In this document: positions 16,698 through 24,282 of the stretch, one piece after another
Layout: each line of letters starts with the position of its first letter
How positions within the stretch are numbered: the stretch's first letter is position 1
Assembly (NCBI GenBank): GCA_017656385.1
Contig: JACDNX010000011.1
Coordinates: 1-59,108 of the forward strand
Direction of reading: 5' to 3'
From: Thermodesulfobacterium sp.
GTDB taxonomy: Bacteria > Desulfobacterota > Thermodesulfobacteria > Thermodesulfobacteriales > Thermodesulfobacteriaceae
Length of the DNA: 59,108 bases
Position numbers and translations under genes: made by a program
Notes under the pieces: generated by a model
What the model saw: the letters and a program-made list of their open reading frames with translations, nothing else
What the model was told of the DNA's origin: nothing
Databases searched by the model: none

Positions 16698-18089
16698 TTA
16701 ATTTTTTCTCCAATTTTCAATTTCTTTTTCAAGATAGACGCTTGACATAAATACAACAAGGGTTTTCTCTGATATATTTTTATTAAAGTTTAAATTTCTT
16801 TCTAAGAAATAAACTTCTTTTCCCATATTTTTAAGAGTTTGTGATACATAGTGCAAGTCAATTCTTTCTTTTTCGGGAATACTTTCCAGACCTGGAGGAA
16901 TTTTTAAATAAATCTCATCTGCAAGACTTAAGCTTTTTACATAATCTTCCTGAAAAATTTTTCTTTTACTAGAATTTGTTCTCGGTTCAAAAATAGTAAC
17001 TGTCCTTTGGGGTTTAACAGCCTTCTTAAGTTCTTCCAAAGTAATTTTCACAGCTGTAGGATGATGGGCAAAATCATCAATAATAACTAACTTTTCATTA
17101 GCATATAAAATTTCTTGTCTCCTTTTTACTCCAAGGAAGGTTTCAAAAACCTTTTCCCAATTTTCTTTCAATAAATCTAAACCATAAAGTAAAGCAAGAA
17201 CAGAAAGAGCATTGAGAGCATTGTATTCTCCAGGAAGAACTAAAGAAAATTTTAAAGTTTTTTTAAAAGGTGTTTCTGCTATTACAGAATTAAAAAAAGA
17301 CAAATTTTTAAAAGTAGTCTCACTTTTTAATAAAATAAAATCAGCACCAGGTGTTTTTCCATAAGAAACTGTCTTAGCTTTAAGTGAAGTGTTTTCTATA
17401 ATTTCTCTTAAATTTTCATCATCATGATTGTAAACTACAACTCCCTCTTTTGGAATAAGACTTATCAATTTTTTAAAAACCTTTTTTAGGCTTTCCATAT
17501 TTTGATAAACATCAGCATGATCATACTCAAGATTTGTTAGAATAAGTGAAAAAGGTTGATAATAGAGAAATTTGGCTTCTTTATCAAAAAAAGAAGCTGG
17601 ATACTCATCTCCTTCTACAACTGAAAAAACGCCATTGCCTTTTCTAAAATTAAGTTCCGAGTGTTTTAGCACCCCACCTACCAAATAAGTTGGATCTAAA
17701 TTAAGAGCTTCAAGAGTATAACTTAAAAGTGCGGTAACAGTTGTTTTCCCGTGGGTGCCTGCACAAACAAGAACCTTTTTATCTTTAAAAACAAACTTAT
17801 TCAAAAAGGAAGGAAAGGAATAAAGAGGTATCCCTAATTCTTTTGATGCAACCACTTCTTGATCGTCCTTTTTGGTTATATTTCCCACAATAACAGCATT
17901 TGGCTTTATTTTTCTAATATTTTCTGGATCTGGTTTATAAATAGGCACATTTAATTTTTTAAGAACTTCTGAGGAAGGAGGATAAAGATTCCCTTTTTCT
18001 GAACCGTAAACTTCAAAACCAGATTCTTTCAAAATTCCGGCAACACCAGACATCCCTATTCCGCCAATTCCAATCATGTAAACCTTCAT
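16698..18089 (-). CDS. mpl: UDP-N-acetylmuramate:tripeptide ligase (Mpl), murein recycling
   Basis: Mur-ligase paralogue that re-attaches recovered L-Ala-D-Glu-meso-DAP to UDP-MurNAc. 463 aa. The MurC-like N-terminus is IGIGGIGMSGVAGILKESG (6-24), the ATP loop is GTHGKTTVT (111-119), and the Mpl-type block VVEGDEYPASFFDKEAKF with LTNLEYDHAD differs from the true murC at 30744. Length fits Mpl. It ends a tight four-gene minus-strand operon (3 bp from the SAM hydrolase). With the DNPR-type murE it supports a meso-DAP wall that is recycled. Confidence 0.88.
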   Translation of the reverse strand: MKVYMIGIGGIGMSGVAGILKESGFEVYGSEKGNLYPPSSEVLKKLNVPIYKPDPENIRKIKPNAVIVGNITKKDDQEVVASKELGIPLYSFPSFLNKFVFKDKKVLVCAGTHGKTTVTALLSYTLEALNLDPTYLVGGVLKHSELNFRKGNGVFSVVEGDEYPASFFDKEAKFLYYQPFSLILTNLEYDHADVYQNMESLKKVFKKLISLIPKEGVVVYNHDDENLREIIENTSLKAKTVSYGKTPGADFILLKSETTFKNLSFFNSVIAETPFKKTLKFSLVLPGEYNALNALSVLALLYGLDLLKENWEKVFETFLGVKRRQEILYANEKLVIIDDFAHHPTAVKITLEELKKAVKPQRTVTIFEPRTNSSKRKIFQEDYVKSLSLADEIYLKIPPGLESIPEKERIDLHYVSQTLKNMGKEVYFLERNLNFNKNISEKTLVVFMSSVYLEKEIENWRKN

Positions 18090-18092
18090 AGC

Positions 18093-18872
18093 CTACTCCA
18101 GTATAATTTCTATTTCTGGATTTAGCAAGATTTCAAAAGCAGGACCTTCTCTTATTGCAATCTCGAGAAGCCCCTCGCTTCCAAAAAGAGCAATCAGTTC
18201 TCCCTTTTTAGCATATCCATAAGATTTAACTAACGGCACTTCCTTTTTGTTAACAAGAACTTTGAATGATACTCCTACTACCATATCTTTGTGTAAATTT
18301 GTGATAAGATTTCCAAATTGATCTACATACCAAACAGAAAGTCTATATCCCTTTGAAGTCTTTTCAGGATAAGGGAATTTTAACCTTTTAAGACTTTCCT
18401 TAGGGAGAGGTTTTAAAAATTCTTCCCAGGGCATTTCATTTAAAATATAGGCTACTGCTGGAGCAAAAAGATCTCTTCCATGGAAAGTGGAGCTGTAAGG
18501 TGGCTTTAAAACTTTTTCCTTTATTATTTCAAAAGCAGTAAAATCTGGATTTTTCTTATAAATCAAAGAAAACACCCCGTTGTCTGGTCCAACAAAAGTG
18601 AAGTTTTTAGTTTTTACCACTATTGCCTTCCTTTCTGTTCCCACTCCTGGATCAACTATAATCAGAAAGATTGTGCCTTCTGGAAAATATCTGTAAGAAA
18701 AATAAAGACTGAGTGCCGCTTTTTTTACATCCTGAGGCGGTATATTATGGGTAATGTCAATAAAGTTAACATTTATAGGCTTCTCAAGCTCTTTTAAAAT
18801 TCTTCCTTTCACAACTCCAACATAATGATCTTCTACTCCAAAATCTGTAAGAAGAGAAATTATTTTAGTCAT
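18093..18872 (-). CDS. S-adenosyl-L-methionine hydrolase (DUF62 / chlorinase-fluorinase superfamily)
   Basis: 259 aa with the family hallmarks: ISLLTDFGVEDHYVGVVKG at the N-terminus, the catalytic Asp of TDFG, VVDPGVGTERK-like IIVDPGVGTERKAIVVK, VGPDNGVF, and STFHGRDLFAPAVAY. Most bacterial and archaeal members hydrolyse SAM to adenosine and methionine; true halogenases are rare. It overlaps the PP-loop gene by 4 bp. Its role in the recN-mpl operon is unclear. Confidence 0.88.
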   Translation of the reverse strand: MTKIISLLTDFGVEDHYVGVVKGRILKELEKPINVNFIDITHNIPPQDVKKAALSLYFSYRYFPEGTIFLIIVDPGVGTERKAIVVKTKNFTFVGPDNGVFSLIYKKNPDFTAFEIIKEKVLKPPYSSTFHGRDLFAPAVAYILNEMPWEEFLKPLPKESLKRLKFPYPEKTSKGYRLSVWYVDQFGNLITNLHKDMVVGVSFKVLVNKKEVPLVKSYGYAKKGELIALFGSEGLLEIAIREGPAFEILLNPEIEIILE

Positions 18873-19801
18873 TTTCCAGAAATAAGAAAAACATCCTCTC
18901 CCTTTGAAATTTTCTCTTTAGCCTTTTTAGAATATTTTATGAGAAGTTTTTTAATAAACTCCTCTGGTGGATTTCCTTCCACAATCACTGCAGTAGGTGC
19001 AGGAACATCCAAAGTATAAGTTCTATATTTATTTTGAACTATTCTTCTTATTTTCTCATTTTCTTCTTTGTTTCTTCCAAGAACTATCCAAAGTCCTTCT
19101 TCCAAAAAGTGTCTTCCTATAACTAAAAGTTGAGAAGTCTCGTAATTTAAGGTTCTTCTTTCCTTTATAACTTTTAAGACCCTTTCTCCGATTTGAGGAT
19201 CAGTAAGTAAACAACCTCCAGATGGAGTAGGTATTTCTTTTAGTTTAAATTTTTTTGCAAGCTCAAATTGAGCGTTTCTTTTTCTTCCAAAGATATCAAA
19301 AAGTTTTTCTCTATCAATAATTCCTTTTTTTTCTGGTTCTGTTTCAGCAAGGAGTTTTGCTGAAAGTGGTCTTAGCAAAATTCCTTTAACCCCTGCTTTC
19401 CTTTCAATCAATTCCAAGGCATTTTTATTCTGGCTCATGGGTCTCTGTCCCAAGACCTCTCCTGTAGCTATAAAATCTGTTTTAAGTTCTTCCATAAGTT
19501 TTTTAGCTTTTTTTAGCATAAAAATCTTGCAGTCCACACAGGGATTTGCATAATCTCCATACCCGTGCTCAGGTTTTTTAAGCACCTCTATATATTCTTC
19601 TGTAACATCAACCAGTAATCCTTCATCAAAACCAAGAGCTTTTACCTTTTCATAAAAAGACTCTGGATTTTCTTTATATTTCCATCCAAAAAAAGGAGTA
19701 ATAAATTTTACTGCGACAATCTTTATCCCCTGCTCTTTGAGAATTAAACCTGCTAAGTGACTGTCAAGACCTTCTGAAAAAAGGAGAATAGCGGTAGGCA
19801 T
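18869..19801 (-). CDS. PP-loop ATPase, tRNA thiolation-like (MnmA/ThiI-related) with NFACT-R/DUF814-like tail
   Basis: 310 aa. The N-terminal ATP-pyrophosphatase loop is SEGLDSHLAG (8-17), a variant of SGGxDS. Paired cysteines are in NPCVDCK (CxxC) and GGCLLTD, matching sulfur-transfer tRNA modifiers. The C-terminal ~80 residues (LLVIGRHFLEEGLWIVLGRNKEENEKI) resemble the DUF814/NFACT-R domain that accompanies such PP-loops. The likely role is tRNA 2- or 4-thiouridine synthesis, but the modified position is not decided by sequence. The stop is 1 bp from recN and the end overlaps the SAM hydrolase. Confidence 0.75.
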   Translation of the reverse strand: MPTAILLFSEGLDSHLAGLILKEQGIKIVAVKFITPFFGWKYKENPESFYEKVKALGFDEGLLVDVTEEYIEVLKKPEHGYGDYANPCVDCKIFMLKKAKKLMEELKTDFIATGEVLGQRPMSQNKNALELIERKAGVKGILLRPLSAKLLAETEPEKKGIIDREKLFDIFGRKRNAQFELAKKFKLKEIPTPSGGCLLTDPQIGERVLKVIKERRTLNYETSQLLVIGRHFLEEGLWIVLGRNKEENEKIRRIVQNKYRTYTLDVPAPTAVIVEGNPPEEFIKKLLIKYSKKAKEKISKGEDVFLISGK

Positions 19802-19802
19802 T

Positions 19803-21443
19803 TTAGCTCTGAGTTTTTAAAAAATTTTTAGCCAACTCTAAATTCTCAGGATCACCAAGCATTCTGGCAATTTCTCTTATTTTATCTTCTCCTTCTAATT
19901 TTCTTATCCTTGTCTTAGTTTCATCTCCTTTTATTTCCTTTTCAACTACAAAATGCGTATCAGAAAGAACCGCAATTTGAGGAAGATGAGTGATACAAAA
20001 AATTTGATAATTTTGAGAAAGATCTTTTAGTTTTTTTGCAACTTTTTTTGCTGTAGTTCCACCAATCCCTGCATCTACTTCGTCAAAAACTAAAGTTCCT
20101 GCTTCGATTTTTTCTTTTAAAAGTGATTTACAGGCAAGAAAAATGCGTGAAAGTTCACCACCAGAAACTACTTTACTAAGTGGTTTTAAGGGAACCCCTG
20201 GATTGGAAGAAAAAAGAAAACTTACCTCATCCAAACCTACGGAAGTGAGATTTTCAACTTTTGGTTCTTTGGTTGACAACTCTATTTTAAAATCCGCTTT
20301 TTCCATACCCAGCTCTCTCAATTCTTTTATCAAAAGATTTTGTAATTTAGGAATCCCTTTTAACCTTTCCTTACTCAGTTTTAAAGCTGAAGCTATTACT
20401 TTTTCCCTCAACTCTTTTTCCTCTTTTAATAACTTCTCATAATTTTCTTCTCCTGTTTCCAATAGATTTATCTCTTCTTTTAATTCTTCCAGCAATTTTA
20501 TCAAGCCTTGAGTATTTGTTTTATATTTCCTTTTAAGTTTATCATATGAAGAAAGTCTTTCCTCTATATCATTTAGTGCTGCATCATCTTCAGGCAAACG
20601 GCCTGAATAATCTGTTATATCTCTTGCTATTTCTTTCAGATCATAGTAAATGGAGTAAACTCTGGAAAAATGATCCTTAAACTTGTGTTCCACTTTACTC
20701 AAGCTTTCAAAAGCAGAGACAATCTGAAAAAGAAAGTTTTCAACCTCTTCAAAGTTGGATATAAGAAACTGGGTTTTTTCTTTTAAAAGAGATAGATTTT
20801 TGAGTCTTTCCCTTTCCTTTAAAAGGTTTTCTTCCTCCTCTGGATCAGGTTTCAACTCTTCAAGTTCTTTAATTTGGAAAAGCAAAAAATCTTTTTTTAG
20901 CTGAGAAGAAGTCATCTTTTCTTCAAGTGTTTTTATCTGAGATAAGAGGTTTTTGTATCTGTAAAATAACTCTTGATATTCTTTAAGATAAGAAGTTATT
21001 CCAAGAAAGTGATCCAGAAATTCAAGCTGTTTTTCTGGGGATAAAAGAGTATAAAACTCGTGTTGACTTGTGAGAAGAATTAGATCTTTAGTAAACTTAG
21101 AAAGTTCTGCAAGTGTTGCAAGAGAACCATTTATATAAATTCTTTGTCTCTGAGGAGACAATATCCTTCTAATGTGTATTTCTTCTTGAGGAGAATATCC
21201 TGATTCTTCCAATTTTTTTAAGAGTTTTTCACCACCCCATATAATTGCTTCAATTTCTCCCTCTTTTGCACCAGGTCTTAGGTAATTGCTTCCTCCTTTT
21301 TCTCCCAAGAGAAGTTTAACAGCTTTTACCAGAAGGGACTTTCCGGCACCGGTTTCTCCGGTAAAAACCACAAATCCCTTATCCAGTTCTAAGTGAACAT
21401 CCTCTATGAGGATCAGATTATTTATTCTAAGTTCTAAAAGCAC
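19803..21443 (-). CDS. recN: DNA repair protein RecN
   Basis: SMC-like ATPase for double-strand break repair; 546 aa. Walker A is GETGAGKS (29-36). Two long coiled-coil arms (about 150-370) surround a central interruption. The ABC signature is VVSGGELSRIFLACKSLL, and Walker B is LVFDEVDAGIGG followed by CITHLPQIA. The ATG is the first codon of the operon recN/PP-loop/SAM hydrolase/mpl; no clear ribosome site is seen just upstream. It is divergent from mraZ with 181 bp between. Confidence 0.95.
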   Translation of the reverse strand: MLLELRINNLILIEDVHLELDKGFVVFTGETGAGKSLLVKAVKLLLGEKGGSNYLRPGAKEGEIEAIIWGGEKLLKKLEESGYSPQEEIHIRRILSPQRQRIYINGSLATLAELSKFTKDLILLTSQHEFYTLLSPEKQLEFLDHFLGITSYLKEYQELFYRYKNLLSQIKTLEEKMTSSQLKKDFLLFQIKELEELKPDPEEEENLLKERERLKNLSLLKEKTQFLISNFEEVENFLFQIVSAFESLSKVEHKFKDHFSRVYSIYYDLKEIARDITDYSGRLPEDDAALNDIEERLSSYDKLKRKYKTNTQGLIKLLEELKEEINLLETGEENYEKLLKEEKELREKVIASALKLSKERLKGIPKLQNLLIKELRELGMEKADFKIELSTKEPKVENLTSVGLDEVSFLFSSNPGVPLKPLSKVVSGGELSRIFLACKSLLKEKIEAGTLVFDEVDAGIGGTTAKKVAKKLKDLSQNYQIFCITHLPQIAVLSDTHFVVEKEIKGDETKTRIRKLEGEDKIREIARMLGDPENLELAKNFLKTQS

Positions 21444-21493
21444 AAAACTTATTTTAAAAACATTAAAAATTTTTTCAACAAACCCCCACTCCC

Positions 21494-21512
21494 TACCACT
21501 TCGTAAGTGGTA
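21494..21512. promoter_or_regulatory. perfect 8-bp inverted repeat between recN and mraZ
   Basis: TACCACTT-CGT-AAGTGGTA. Each arm contains the AAGTGG core that is also repeated directly in front of mraZ. The same palindrome, slightly changed, lies at 44552-44569 before the ykgJ-like gene at the same distance from its -35 box. Probably an operator. Confidence 0.5.
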
Positions 21513-21563
21513 TGATTTTGAATAATTATAAAATAATAAAGGTTTGAATTTATAAAATTGCTC

Positions 21564-21592
21564 TTGACTTTTTGAAAATTTTTAAATAAGTT
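21564..21592 (+). promoter_or_regulatory. candidate mraZ promoter
   Basis: TTGACT (21564-21569) followed after 17 nt by TAAGTT (21587-21592), a poor -10. The context AAAATTGCTCTTGAC is repeated at the ykgJ-like gene. The start site would lie among the MraZ boxes. Confidence 0.4.
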
Positions 21593-21618
21593 AAGTGGTA
21601 TAAAGTGGAAAAAAGTGG
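21593..21618 (+). promoter_or_regulatory. three MraZ boxes (AAGTGG, 10-bp period)
   Basis: AAGTGG occurs at 21593-21598, 21603-21608 and 21613-21618, exactly one helical turn apart, ending 6 nt before the mraZ ATG. MraZ is known to bind tandem repeats with 10-bp period (TGGGN in E. coli; AAAGTGK in mycoplasmas), so this is most likely the autoregulatory operator of the cluster. The last box also supplies the weak ribosome site GGAAG. Confidence 0.75.
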
Positions 21619-21624
21619 AAGAAA

Positions 21625-22089
21625 ATGTTTAGAGGTAAATTTAAACATACCCTTGATGAAAAAGGAAGATTTAGTCTTCCATCCAAGTTTAGAGAAGTAC
21701 TAAGAGTAAAGTATGGAAGTGAGAATCTTGTTGTTACCAATTTTCCTGACTGCTTAGTAGCTTATCCTGTTGAAGAATGGCAAAAAATAGAAGATAAACT
21801 AATGGGGCTTCCTTGGGATATCCCAGAAGTAAGACAATATGTAAGATATTTCTTAGGCTCAGCTGAAGAATATCAGCCTGATAAACAAGGAAGAATTCTT
21901 CTCTCTCAATCTTTAAGAGAAGAAATTAAGCTTGAAAAAGAAGTTGTATTTTTAGGAATGTTAACCCATTTTGAAATCTGGAACCCAAAAGACCTGGAAG
22001 CAAAGTTTAAAGAAACCAAAGAAAACTTCAATAAAGTTATGCAAATTATTAATCCTTATCTTACAGGAGTGAAAGATTTACCATCATGA
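21625..22089 (+). CDS. mraZ: transcriptional regulator MraZ
   Basis: First gene of the division/cell-wall cluster; a DNA-binding protein that represses its own operon. It has two AbrB-like half-domains with the paired signatures DEKGRFSLPSKFR (11-23) and DKQGRILLSQSLR (about 85-97). 154 aa, normal length. It is preceded by its predicted boxes. Its last 14 bp lie inside the likely start of rsmH. Confidence 0.95.
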   Translation: MFRGKFKHTLDEKGRFSLPSKFREVLRVKYGSENLVVTNFPDCLVAYPVEEWQKIEDKLMGLPWDIPEVRQYVRYFLGSAEEYQPDKQGRILLSQSLREEIKLEKEVVFLGMLTHFEIWNPKDLEAKFKETKENFNKVMQIINPYLTGVKDLPS

Positions 22090-22945
22090 ACCAGTATTGC
22101 TAAAAGAAGTGCTGGAGTGGTTGGATGTGAAAGAAAATAAAATTTATGTAGATGGAACTGTTGGACTCGGTGGACACAGCTCCGCTATTTTGGAAGCCTC
22201 CAAACCATCTGGAATTCTCTATGGTTTTGAATGGAACGAAGATTCTTTCAAAATAGCCAAAGAAAGACTAAAAAAGTACAAAGAAAGAGTAAAGTTATAT
22301 AATAAAAACTTTGTTTATATTAAAGAAATTCTTCAAAAAGAAAATGTATTAACAGACGGAGTTCTTTTAGATCTTGGAATCTCTTCCTTTCTTTTAGAAG
22401 GAAGTAAAAGAGGATTCTCCTTTCAAAAAAGTGAACCTCTTGATATGAGAATGAATTTATCTTTAAAAATTACTGCCAAGGATATACTCAATAATTACGA
22501 TTTCATAAAGTTAAGCAATGTATTTAAAAAGGGAGAAGTTCCCAGAGCAGAGAAATTTGCTAAATTTATCTGTGAGAAAAGAAAGAAAAAACCTTTTAAA
22601 TTAACTCAAGATTTAGTAGAAGCAGTAAAGGAATTCTATAAAACCTCTAAAAAAAATCTGCTGGCGATTGTTTTTCAAAGCCTCAGAATAGAAGTAAATA
22701 AAGAACTTGAGAATTTAGAAACTGTTTTAAAAGATATTCCTGATATTTTAAAACCTTCGGGTAGGATAGCGATTATCTCTTTTCATTCTTTGGAAGACAG
22801 ATTGGTCAAAAATTTTTTCAAAAATGATCCGAGAATCAAAGTTCTTACTAAAAAACCCATTACACCCTCTGAAGAAGAACTTAAAAGAAATCCAAGAGCA
22901 AGAAGTGCAAAAATGAGAGTGGGAGAAAAAGTAAATGAACAATAA
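22076..22945 (+). CDS. rsmH: 16S rRNA m4C1402 methyltransferase, apparent AUU start
   Basis: SAM-dependent N4-methylation of C1402 in 16S rRNA. Visible: GTVGLGGHS (SAM loop), LDLGISSFLL, DMRM, and the C-terminal FHSLEDRLVKNFF and NPRARSAKMRV. The first ATG/GTG/TTG-type codon is TTG at 22097, but the frame is open upstream and encodes YHHEPVLLKEVLEWLD, the conserved family N-terminus, before a stop at 22070. The only well-placed start is ATT at 22076, 6 nt after AGGAG. That choice gives 289 aa, close to family length, and overlaps mraZ by 14 bp. TTG at 22097 is the fallback. Confidence 0.9.
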   Translation: MYHHEPVLLKEVLEWLDVKENKIYVDGTVGLGGHSSAILEASKPSGILYGFEWNEDSFKIAKERLKKYKERVKLYNKNFVYIKEILQKENVLTDGVLLDLGISSFLLEGSKRGFSFQKSEPLDMRMNLSLKITAKDILNNYDFIKLSNVFKKGEVPRAEKFAKFICEKRKKKPFKLTQDLVEAVKEFYKTSKKNLLAIVFQSLRIEVNKELENLETVLKDIPDILKPSGRIAIISFHSLEDRLVKNFFKNDPRIKVLTKKPITPSEEELKRNPRARSAKMRVGEKVNEQ

Positions 22946-23282
22946 AACCCTGATTTATAAACCAAGTGTAGATTACTATCATACCAATAAAAAAACCAAT
23001 GCTAAAAGTGAAATTGTCTCCTTAAAGGAGCGGGTTAAGATTTTTTTAGAAAATCTATTAATTCTTCTTTTGGGCATCTCAATTTTTGTTTTAAGTGTTG
23101 GAATAGCTTATAACACCTATATTTTAGCGAAGTTAAAAGTGAAAAAACTTTCTTTGTTAAAAGAAAACAAAGCTTTAAGAAAAGAGTATCAATATTTAAC
23201 TTCAAGAGAAGTTGTTTTAAAAAAAGCTAAAAAATTAAACCTTTATCCACCTCAAAAAGGAGATTTAATTAAGCTGAAATAG
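22935..23282 (+). CDS. ftsL: FtsL-like cell division protein
   Basis: Small bitopic divisome protein: 115 aa with a ~38-residue cytoplasmic part, one membrane helix (about 39-66, LLILLLGISIFVLSVGIAY) and a short periplasmic coiled coil (LKVKKLSLLKENKALRKEY) ending in PPQKGDLIKL. Identification rests on topology, size and position between rsmH and ftsI. It overlaps rsmH by 11 bp. Confidence 0.75.
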   Translation: MNNKTLIYKPSVDYYHTNKKTNAKSEIVSLKERVKIFLENLLILLLGISIFVLSVGIAYNTYILAKLKVKKLSLLKENKALRKEYQYLTSREVVLKKAKKLNLYPPQKGDLIKLK

Positions 23283-23286
23283 GAAA

Positions 23287-24282
23287 ATGAAAAAACAGCA
23301 AAACTTCTTATTATTTTTGAGCCTTTTTTTACTTTTAGTAGTTTTAGTAATAAACTTTTCTGCAGAAAAGGTAACCGGAAAGTCTTCTGGACATAAAACA
23401 AAAAGAGGTTACATCTTTGATAGAAATTTACATCCCATTGCTATTTCCTTAGAAAACTATAAAGCCTATTACTATATAAAAAATAATTTTTTTCTCAGTT
23501 CTTCGGATTTGGAAATTCTCAAAAAGTATTTAGGTTCCACTATTAATCTATCTAAAAAAGGTATTATCCTTCTTTCAGAAGATTTGAGTTTAGAAGAAGT
23601 AGAAAGACTAAAAAAAGAAAAAAATGTAATTATAGAAAAAACCTTCAAAAGAAAGCTACTCCAACCTTACTTAAAAACACTGGTTGGAGAAACTTTTAAC
23701 GGATACGGAGTCTCTGGTTTGGAGAAGGTTTTTGATGAAAAACTGAGCATGGGGGAACCTCTTATCCTTTCTATTGATTTAAACTTAGAAAAAAAGATTT
23801 ATAATATAATCCATAACCTTAATCTCCCAGCTTTTGCAATAGCTATTTTTGATCTCTATACAGGAGAAGTATTAGGTTACATGGAAAGTGAAAATGCAAG
23901 GCTTTTTGATAATTATTATCCTTTGAGTTTTTTTGATCTTCCTCCCACAGAAATTAAAACTTTTAAATGGATTTTAGGAGAAAAACCAATTCTTAAAGAA
24001 AAGAATATAACCAAAATAAATACTTGGCACATTGCTAAATGGTATATGGATAAGGTGTGTAATGGTTCTCTTATCCCTACTGTGTTGCGCAGTCAAACTA
24101 AAGTGTGCGAACCAAATTTACAACTCTTTGAGAAAAATGAATACCACTATGCTCTCGGAAATATCTTTATTACAGTTGCTTTTAAAGATGACAAACTAAT
24201 CCTTACTTCATTTGCTTTAAATTCTCAGAATAATGAGCTATTAAACCAAAAAATACTAAACTATATATTAGCTCAATTATGA
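23287..24282 (+). CDS. FtsI/PBP3 homologue with a collapsed, catalytically dead transpeptidase domain
   Basis: Sits in the ftsI slot. An N-terminal membrane helix (6-24) is followed by the class B PBP pedestal: KRGYIFDRNLHPIA (39-52), GVSGLEKVFDEKL (141-153) and LSIDLNLEKK (161-170). IFDLYTGEVLGYM (187-199) is the usual entry to the transpeptidase fold. After that the enzyme falls apart: PPTEIK (219-224) replaces the PGSTFK nucleophile motif, only ~20 residues separate it from the TWHIAKWYMDKVCNGSLIP block (normally well over 100), and no SxN or KTG is present. At 331 aa it is ~200 short of FtsI. The frame is intact and overlaps murE by 4 bp, so it is expressed, perhaps as a structural divisome part. 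Confidence 0.8.
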   Translation: MKKQQNFLLFLSLFLLLVVLVINFSAEKVTGKSSGHKTKRGYIFDRNLHPIAISLENYKAYYYIKNNFFLSSSDLEILKKYLGSTINLSKKGIILLSEDLSLEEVERLKKEKNVIIEKTFKRKLLQPYLKTLVGETFNGYGVSGLEKVFDEKLSMGEPLILSIDLNLEKKIYNIIHNLNLPAFAIAIFDLYTGEVLGYMESENARLFDNYYPLSFFDLPPTEIKTFKWILGEKPILKEKNITKINTWHIAKWYMDKVCNGSLIPTVLRSQTKVCEPNLQLFEKNEYHYALGNIFITVAFKDDKLILTSFALNSQNNELLNQKILNYILAQL

